Shown one piece after another: positions 55,861 through 64,000 of a stretch of 64,000 nucleotides of DNA; the stretch's first letter is position 1, and each line of letters starts with the position of its first letter. This stretch comes from Cristatella mucedo (taxonomy: Eukaryota; Bryozoa; Phylactolaemata; Cristatellidae): positions 2,321,001 to 2,385,000 of the forward strand of contig WPIO01000054.1 in the NCBI GenBank assembly GCA_009760855.2. The letters run 5' to 3'. The translations under genes and the position numbers were made by a program. The notes below the pieces were generated by a model. The model was not told the origin of the DNA. It searched no databases and saw only the letters and a program-made list of their open reading frames with translations.

Positions 55861-56058
55861 AGCGCCACTTCCGTCGCGCCACTTCCGTCGCGCCACTTCC
55901 GTCGCGCCACTTCCGTCGCGCCACTTCCGTCGCGCCACTTCCGTCGCGCCACTTCCGTCGCGCCACTTCCGTCGCGCCACTTCCGTCGCGCCACTTCCGT
56001 CGCGCCACTTCCGTCGCGCCACTTCCGTCGCGCCACTTCCGTCGCGCCACTTCCGTCG
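55861..56058. repeat. 14-bp minisatellite with ETS-type core, about 14 copies
   Basis: Fourteen near-identical copies of cgccacttccgtcg. On the minus strand each gives CGGAAGTGGCG, containing the GGAA core and flanks preferred by many ETS factors. Since 14 is not a multiple of three, all frames cycle through it and the ARRKWRDGSGATEV-type peptide is an artefact. Confidence 0.95.
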
Positions 56059-56111
56059 AGGTCGCTGCCTGCGCGCGGTCGCCCGGGAAAAAGCGCAGCT
56101 GATTCGATAGT

Positions 56112-56335
56112 TAGCGGAGGCAGAAGAGGCTTTTCGCGGCTATCGCCACCCGCCGCTTGCAGTTAATATTAATAGTAATAATAATAATAACATACTTGAT
56201 AAAGAACCCTCGCAGAACTCAATCTCTTTCTAGGCTCGCTTCACACTGGCAATGCAGGATCGCCCGCCCACTGCACGATTCGAATCTATGACCTCGGCCG
56301 TGAAGAGCGAGCACCATACCTTCTGGGCTGTCGGT
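56112..56335 (-). mobile_element. SINE family SA interrupted by an LX tail
   Basis: Minus SA copy: 'cagaagaggcttttcgcggc' and 'cgccgcttgcagt' (plus) are separated from 'ggcaatgcaggatcgcccgc', the B-box region (cgattcgaatctatgacctc) and the head by an LX tail. The cut falls in the middle of the SA body, at a different point from the 51.7 kb case. Confidence 0.82.
56166..56248 (-). mobile_element. LX 3' end inserted in an SA SINE
   Basis: On plus: AAT tail, 'catacttgataaagaaccct', 'cgcagaactcaatctctttc' and 'taggctcgcttcac'. Only the last 80 bases of LX. Confidence 0.82.
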
Positions 56336-56356
56336 GCGCGCTTGGCGTGCGTGAGG

Positions 56357-56402
56357 CTTCGGAGGAGGAGGAGGAGGAGGAGGAGGAGGAGGAGGAGGAG
56401 GA
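56357..56402. repeat. (AGG)n microsatellite
   Basis: About 15 AGG triplets, nearly perfect. Confidence 0.96.
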
Positions 56403-56729
56403 AAGGCTCGGGATAAAAGTTAGCCGCCGCGGCGGATGAGCAATATGTAATCTAATCATTGACGAAACTTGAGCGCTTCGACTGGGGCTGCGGTCTTGTG
56501 GAAAAAACACTTTTAGCAGTAAAGCAGTCGAGGGCAAAGAGGCCGCTTAAATGACGAGTGAAGAATGCGGAATCTCTAAACGTCTACATTTTCTATTTTG
56601 ACACTTGGCATGTCACGTCTAACCTTGCTCTGATTGTTGACATTGTGCATGTGCTGCTGTGCACGTGCGTGTGACATTGACGCTGCGCTTGCTAGCTGTT
56701 ATTACTATTATTATCATCATCATCATTAA
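56403..56729. other. No gene recognised
   Basis: A worn LX-like 3' UTR (cttggcatgtcacgtctaac) may lie at 56600-56725. Confidence 0.35.
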
Positions 56730-58300
56730 GTGACGAACGCTCGGAGGCGGTCGCTCGCAGTGGCGCCGAAGAAGAGAGAGCCACTGCCGCGCACTGAAGC
56801 TGATGGCGCCGCTCGCGGGATTTCGCTGGATTCTGTCGTGCTCCGCGTCTCACCGTCGCCGGCGGCGGTGACGAGTTCGGTCTTTCTCATTCGCCGTTCA
56901 CCGCTCGCGGGCCATCGTCGCGCAGCTTCTCGGCACCGAGCAATCGCCGAACTTTCTCCTCTCGCGGCAGAGGCACGGCGCGTCGACGCCGAACGTCGCG
57001 TGCGACGCTCGGCAGCTCAGCTCCGAGTCGCGGCACCGCGTCTAGCGGCGCCGCGACTCGGAAGCGGAAGGCGGCGGCGACCGCTTCTGCTTCAGCCCTC
57101 ACGATTCGCGCAGCAGCGCGCGCGCGCTCCGGCGGCCGCGAGACGGGAACTCTAGAACCGCGCAGCGACCCGGCGCATCCTGGTCGCGCGCCGCGGTCAG
57201 CGCACGCGCGCCGCGGCGGACGCGCTACGTTCGATCCGCGCGCGTCCGTCCGCGTTGAGCCGCCCGACGTCCGGGTACCGTGAGCGCTACATCGATATAC
57301 GGTACCGCTCACTATAGCGACGCGCGCCGTTCCCCGCGGCCTGGGCGCGTCTTCCATCGATCTCGCCGAGCGAAATATTCTTATTGGATTGATTTTCTTC
57401 TTATTATTACTATTAGTTTAATATTATTATTAGCAATATTATTATTATTTAACCCAACCGAAGAGGGAATCGACCCACCGCCTCAGCCGCCGTCGGCCCC
57501 CCTTATGTCGCACGCGGCTACTTTTTCCCAGCGGCCTCCGTTCCGACTTGCGATCGGAGGCCGCGACGCCGTACGCGCCGCCGCGGTCCTTCCCTCCATT
57601 GGGCGCCGCCCAGGTAAGAGGCCAGCGCGACGTGAGGCCTCAGGTCGTCTCCGCCGGTGGTCCGGAAAAGGTCGGCTCGAACTGGCTCGTTCGTCCGACG
57701 GCCATTTTGGAAGTCCGCCCCTCGGCAATTGACTCCTTTGAGTGGCGTTTAGTGCGAAGAACAGGCGCGGACAGGTGCGGCGGCGGCGGCGGCGCCGGCA
57801 TCGCCGCGGCGCGGCCGAGTGGCGGGCGCAGACGGTATTGCGCCTAACGGCGGCCGGCTGCTGCGAGCGTCTGGCGCAACACACACTTCTTAAGACGAGT
57901 GGCTGGCCGTCAGCTGCAGCGTCGCAGCGGCGCGCGCTCGCCGCTCGTCGCTTCGCGCCCTTCGTCATTCCGTTCCTTCCTTTTCCGGCCTTTACGTTCC
58001 CTTCGTCCTTCCTTTTCGATGCGTCGCCGCGGCGCTTCCTGAGCGTCGCGGCGGCGGCGCCTAGGGCGCGATACGTCGTGCTGCTCAGCCGCCGCCGTCA
58101 CCGTCGCCGCGCGTCACCGTCGCCGCGCGGCGGTGGTGGCATGAAAATCGCTCAGCTCCGTTCGAGCGCGTTCGCCTGAGCAGAGTCGGAGCTAGAGTCG
58201 GAGCGGAGGCGCGACCGGACGCGGCCGATTGCGGACGAGAGGCTCAGAGCTCGGTGCTCTCTCTCGGAGCCCGCGGACGGAGCGGCGCGAAGAAATGTAT
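56730..58300. other. CpG-rich island(s), no recognised gene
   Basis: Two CpG-dense parts (56730-57370 and 57470-58300) separated by an ATT-rich gap. Long frames on both strands are expected from the composition. The second part could be a promoter and first exon of an unseen gene, but no domain is recognisable. Confidence 0.45.
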
Positions 58301-58530
58301 CTCTAATATATTTATATATTTTAATATATTTACATTTAATTTATAATTTATTTATATTTAATTTATAATGTATGTATAATATATAATTAATTATTATTAT
58401 AATTATAATTATTTATAATTTTTTAATTATATATGTATATATATATTGTAATTTATTTATATTTAATTTATAATATATACACATATTTTACTAATTAATA
58501 TATACTTAATATAAAATATATATTTATCTC
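58301..58530. other. AT-rich block
   Basis: Almost pure A/T words (tatttatatttaatttata-like) between CpG-rich islands. Confidence 0.8.
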
Positions 58531-59060
58531 CAGATGTCTATCCGTCGGCTCGCTGCTCCCGCCGCGCGAGCTGCTCGCCGTGTCGCAAGGGGCCGTCGCA
58601 GTCTGCGCCTGCGTCAGCGAGCGGGCACCGAGAAACGGCCGAGCCTGCTCTTCCGGCGCCGGAAGCGGGCGCGCGCCGCTTAGACTTCCCGGCAGCGAAG
58701 TCGGAACGCCACCAGCCCGCTCTCTCTCTCTCTCTCTCTTGCCAGGCGCCCGCTTTCTATATGTCTCGCACTCGCGCGTGCGCTCGAGCCGTCCCGTCCC
58801 GTCGGAGGCGAAAGCGGAAGTGAGCGAGAGCCGGAAGAAGCGCCCGTCGAGCGGACGCGCGCCGACCGCTCGCTGCTGTGGGTACCGGCGGTCCGGACAC
58901 AAACGAGCCTCCGCCGCGGCAGCCGCCGCAGATCGCTGTGCAGCCCTCGATCGGCAGCGGCACCTGGCGGTGTGCTGTAGCGGCCTAGAGGTCGCTGTCG
59001 CAACGGTCGAGTCGTGCACGCGGTTGCGATGCCCCGCGATTGTGGACTATGAGCTTGACA
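58531..59060. other. CpG-rich island, no recognised gene
   Basis: CpG-dense with a (CT)n run at about 58718-58738. Overlapping frames on both strands; none recognisable. Confidence 0.45.
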
Positions 59061-60489
59061 GCTGAACCTCGACAACGACCTATGAGCTATGCCGCTGATT
59101 TAGAACCGAGTCGCTTATGAAAGAAATAGCCCCGATAGGCAAAGGCTTATGAGCAGGGCGATTTACTGTCGGACGTACGATCTGGCTACTGTATAGGGCT
59201 TGTATCTGACCGCGGTCGCTTCTTCGATCAACGGTCTGCCGGACGGCGAGTCTTAGCGCTGAGCATGAGCTGCTGTAAGCCTGTTAGCGAGTCTGCCGGA
59301 AGTCGCCCGCGCAAGTATCGGCCGTAAAATAAGGGCTACTGTTTGTGTTTCTGTTTACGGCGGCATCGTTGCTAGCGTGACTGCACGATGCCAATCGAGC
59401 ACCGCATTTTTATCGTCGGCGCACATTAATAGTCGACGGTTATTATATTTATAGTTATATTATAGTATTAATATTATAGTTAATAGTCGGTGCTTAATAA
59501 TAATTAATATTATAGTTAATTTTAAAATATTATAATAATAATTAATTAATATTATTATATCATTAATATAATTTAATATTATAAATATAATTAATAGTAT
59601 AGTTAATAGTCGGTATTAATAGACGGCGCTTCAGGTCGTTGCACGCGTTGCACCGCTTTCAGGACTAGCGAGATTTGTGCGGTCATAACACGCAGTCACC
59701 GGACAGGTTACGGCCATCCCAACCGAAGTGCTGTCAGGGCATGCGCAGCCAAGATGGCGGCTTGCACGTGCTGCTGCAATGTCGTCGCTCGCCAGGTTGT
59801 CGGAGTAGTGCAAACTGAGATTTTTTATTGAAAAATGCATGCATTCGCCCTCCTAAGGTGGGAAAACTAAATCGGATACAGATATAGCTTTCCTAACGAG
59901 TGGCTAACAATCTTACTTACACCGTATCCTAACTTAGTTATTCGTAATTAAAAAAAAGCTCTGCATTAATTATTAACGTTTAGACGGCATAATACGCCCT
60001 GCGCTCCGCTGAGCGGTATCTTGCCGTATCTCTTAGTTTTTATCCTTACCATCGAGGAAAGTATCTAATGGGATTTTCATTCTGGGTACCACGATCAGAG
60101 ATCTTCATCTAGGAGCAAAACTTGTAAAATCTCTACGTATCGAGCAAGACCAACAAAATTTTCATTTAGTTTGGGCAAGACTCGACATTAATGAAAAATA
60201 ATTATAACGCAAGATCATAGTACTTTTTTACTTTAACTCGATGGTGGCTCATCGGGTGAAGTTAAGAAATGTGTTCAAATATTTTAAATATATGTGATTA
60301 TATATATATATATATAAATGTATATATATATATATATATAACGTCATATATATATATATATAATGATGAATATATATAAATGTATTTATGAATGACTGTG
60401 TGTGTATTGCGTGCACATATACTTTACTGTATGTGCAACTGATTTATTACAAATAAGTTAACTGATATTTGTATATTAACCGGCAGTGT
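59061..60489. other. Mixed DNA with AT-rich blocks
   Basis: 59430-59620 is AT-rich, and 60297-60365 is (TA)n. No gene recognised. Confidence 0.45.
59739..59761 (+). promoter_or_regulatory. Adjacent NRF1-like and YY1-like sites
   Basis: 'gcatgcgca' (59740-59748) resembles an NRF1 half-site and 'ccaagatggcggc' (59749-59761) matches the classical YY1 site. Such pairs are common in TATA-less promoters, but no gene is recognised beside it. Confidence 0.4.
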
Positions 60490-61133
60490 CCTTTTCCTGC
60501 CGCCGTTGTCGCGGGTTCTACCATCGACTTCCGGTTCAGGAACAGGGACCGCGTGGAGCTTCCGAGCCAGCGATGATTACGTCGCAAAAGCAAAGCCGCC
60601 GCAGTGCATTTCGCTCCGGGATCGCAGAATGCCGAGATGGCTTCCGCCAGGTGGACTTCATTGTCCGGCCACCAAATTGCCCGTGACTCCGACCACGAAC
60701 CGGAGCCTGCCGCCTTCCGCGCCTGCCGAACGTCGAACGGCACCGTCGCGCCGACGACGACGACCGCTGCAGCGGCGTTGCCTGTCGTCGCATCGCGTTT
60801 TCCACTCTTCCGTTTTCATTTCCCGTCCTTCCCTTTCGTCAATTGCGCCGAGTGCGGCTTCGCCGGAAACATACCGCGCCGGAGTTCAGCTTCCCGAGGT
60901 CGGTCCGAGGTCGGTCCGAGGTCAGCTCGGCTCCGTCGAGCAGCCACCGGCCTTCTCGTCTGAGCGCATTTCTTCCCAGCGATATCGCACGAGACGCCCG
61001 ATTTACCTCCTCTTGCTTCTAATGCTTCCGCTGCGGCTCCTCCTTTCGAGCGGCAGTCGACGCGGCGCGCGCGCTTCCGCCCACGGCGGCGCGAGTCGGG
61101 GCGGAGAGCGAATTCGCTCTCCGCCGCCGCCGC

Positions 61134-61234
<101 letters not shown>

Positions 61235-61702
61235 GCATCGCTCCGCCGGGCGAGCTGCTGCCCGGATCGCGCCTTCGACCTTTGTCGAGATTTCCGCGTA
61301 ATTTCGCGGGTGCACTTGAATGCGGTTGCCTGTGGTTTAATAGGCAATAATCCCAGCGAGAGCATTTCGCAGCCAATTCTCTGCGGCAGCACATTTCTGC
61401 GGCCACATCCCACTGGCCGGATTCAGGCGGTCAGTGCGGCCATCGCCGACGTCCGGAGTCCGGATTCACGCGACGACGACTCGCGAACGCAACGACGAGA
61501 CATTTTGGCGAGGATGCACATTAGGGGATGACTATAGATTACGGCGGTACAGTAGGACGATCGGGCACAACTGAATATTCACTCGAAATATTCTGGCTAA
61601 GCGCCGCTTACTTCCGGTAGATTATACTACCGGCAGATTCTTTACTAATTCAAAGGGGATCGATCGTCGATTCGTTGAACCCACGGGCGGGCGGGCGATC
61701 GG

Positions 61703-61707
61703 GCGGC

Positions 61708-61738
<31 letters not shown>
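61703..61738. repeat. (GGC)n microsatellite
   Basis: About 11 GGC-type triplets with one GGT. Confidence 0.93.
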
Positions 61739-62279
61739 ACCAGCTCTCGCGATTGTTCACGAGAGCGCATCAGAGCGCCTGTGGACGTCAGACAGGAAGC
61801 CGCAGCCGATGTGGCTGGCTCTTACGTGCACCGAACTTGGGCGCTCGGCATTCGCCCAGCGAATTGCGGAGAGCGTCGGCAAGTCCGTCCGTCGGCGGCG
61901 CGCCGCCGACGGACGGACGGCGAATGTGTCATAACTGAACAACGGGCGCGCGCACGACCCGTCTTCAACGAATATGCAGCGTGAGAGACCTTTCGACGGC
62001 GATTGGTTCTCGCTCGTCATGACGTCCGCCACCTGGGTCGATCTTTGAAATGAACCGCCCGGTGACTCGGTGCTCGGCGGCGCGAATGGATCGCGGGCAT
62101 GCGGATGAGCGCGCGGCCATCTGATGGCGAGACAGAAAGAGAAAGAGGTTTTTACGCTGCTTTTTATGCAAATCTGCCGCCAGGTGGCACGCTCGCGCTA
62201 CTCAACGAAGAAGGCTAGACGAAGAGAGACAGATAGATGGGGAGATATAGAGATAAGAGAGAGACAGAAAAAGACAGAA

Positions 62280-63150
<871 letters not shown>

Positions 63151-63189
63151 CTTCCCCCTCCATTTCTCTCTCTATAGAGAGATCGCTGG

Positions 63190-63798
63190 ATAATTATGTA
63201 GAACGCGGATGCAAACAAAATAGTCGGATGCGCCGCCGCCGCAGGAGCGCGTGGGCCGAGCGCCCTTTCGAATCGCTAATGCCGATCGCGCCGCGCCGCC
63301 TCCACCCGCACGCGTCCGTGGCATTTTATTTTTCACGGGCAATGAGGGCACGGCCGCGCGGAGCCGCCTCGGATCGTTATTAATGCGAGTGTCCGAGCAT
63401 CCAGCACCCCGACGCTCCTCCTTCCTCTTCTTCCGCTTCCGCTTCCGCCGCCGCCGCCGCAGACGTCGCCCTCGGGCTGTGTCAGCCGCTGCTGCTGCTG
63501 CCGCTGGAGGTGCTGCTGCGCCGCGACGCCGGTGGCTCCTCGCAGCGCCGAGCGAGCGAGCGAGCGAGCGACGCAGGCGTCACCGAACAGCAGCGTCGTC
63601 GTCGTCTTTCTGGCGCCGGCGGCTGGTCCTCGCCGGCGTAAAAATTCCGTCGTAAAATTAGGACGTCGGAACAATTCCGTCGCGACCGCAGCTCCCAGTC
63701 GCCGGAGTCGGACTTGCGGTTTCAGGCGCAGCTTCGATCTCCGTTCGCGGCAGCCTCCTCCTCCTCCTCCTCTTCCTCCGCGGCGGCGGCGGCTCATC
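63190..63798. promoter_or_regulatory. CpG-rich 5' region of GPCR5
   Basis: CpG-dense DNA with CTG, GCC, GAGC and CTC runs leads directly to the GPCR5 ATG. It probably holds the promoter or 5' UTR. An acceptor-like 'cgcggcag' lies near 63748, but no clear AG follows the later pyrimidine tract. Confidence 0.45.
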
Positions 63799-64000
63799 AT
63801 GAGCTCGAGCGACGCCGACGCGGCGGACAGCTCGACGGTCTCCGGCGACGGTCAACTGAGCCGCAGTCGGGGCGACGACGGTGACGACGACTTCGTCTGC
63901 GGCTTCGAGCGCGAGCCCTACTTCGCCGTTCAGCGCGCCCTGTTCACGTACGTCGGCTACCCGATCGTCGCGTGCGGCGTCGTCGGCCACCTGACCATGG
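63799..64000 (+). CDS. GPCR5: 5' end of a fifth paralogous receptor (cut by window edge)
   Basis: Translation from the ATG at 63799 gives 67 residues: an acidic Ser/Asp-rich outer tail (including GDDGDDDFVCGFE), then the start of helix 1, ALFTYVGYPI and VACGVVGHLTM. This matches the family block C-(D)-G-(Y/F)-x-x-x-x-F-x-x-x-x-x-x-Y-x-G-Y-P-I, then G-x-V-G-H at 1.49-1.50. As in GPCR1-3, H stands where most rhodopsin-class receptors have N1.50. Codons are extremely GC-rich. The rest of the gene lies outside. A minus-strand frame covering the same bases (63658-63990) is a shadow. Confidence 0.82.
   Translation, partial: MSSSDADAADSSTVSGDGQLSRSRGDDGDDDFVCGFEREPYFAVQRALFTYVGYPIVACGVVGHLTM

Noticed and set aside
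55481-56050. Repeat protein with ARRKWRDGSGATEV units
   Set aside because: A 14-bp DNA repeat yields a 14-residue peptide period in every frame on both strands; nothing marks one frame as coding.
57483-57968. 161-codon minus frame in a CpG-rich island
   Set aside because: Overlapped by equally long plus frames; composition explains it and no domain is visible.

Overview
The window is a stretch of repeat-rich animal nuclear DNA. Support for this comes from rhodopsin-class seven-helix receptors, non-LTR retrotransposons, tRNA-derived SINEs, long CT/TA/GCC microsatellites, CpG-rich islands and apparent splice acceptors. CpG is not depleted and the repeat families are not mammalian, so an invertebrate is likely; the phylum cannot be named from the sequence alone.

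The real genes I can support are five paralogous G protein-coupled receptors whose coding regions lie in one exon: GPCR1 (1447-2649, minus), GPCR2 (29714-30841, plus), GPCR3 (49445-50608, plus), GPCR4 (54068-55225, plus) and the 5' end of GPCR5 (63799 to the window edge, plus). They share an N-terminal block (C-D-G-Y or similar, then Y-x-G-Y-P-I), the helix-3/ECL2 disulfide pair and an E-R motif. They lack most residues of the canonical sodium-pocket and activation switches (N1.50, D2.50, W6.48, N7.49, P7.50). GPCR1 and GPCR3 form one similar pair, GPCR2 and GPCR4 another. Each of the four complete genes has a pyrimidine-rich AG 12-21 bases before its ATG, which suggests a common 5'-UTR intron. 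GPCR4 carries signs of decay (helix-1 insertion, compensated frameshift in helix 5, loss of P6.50).

Between the genes are many dead transposon copies. I name four families for this report. LX is a CR1/L2-like LINE with (ATT)n tails; the longest copy is 11336-13880. LY is a second LINE, ending in (ACATT)n; the best copy is 20985-21805. SA and SB are tRNA-derived SINEs. SB and LX share their 3' ends, including a foldable stem-loop, so SB probably uses LX machinery. Two SA copies are interrupted by LX tails.

Other structure: a 24-bp minisatellite just upstream of GPCR1; a diverged array of about 155-190 bp units at 38.6-40.9 kb; an inverted repeat at 40.9-42.5 kb; a 14-copy, 14-bp array carrying an ETS-type core downstream of GPCR4; a nested palindrome at 18.4 kb; and a perfect 13-bp-stem hairpin at 36.1 kb. 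From about 55 kb to the end the DNA changes to alternating CpG-rich islands and AT-rich blocks, leading into GPCR5. Most of the remaining DNA shows no recognisable gene.
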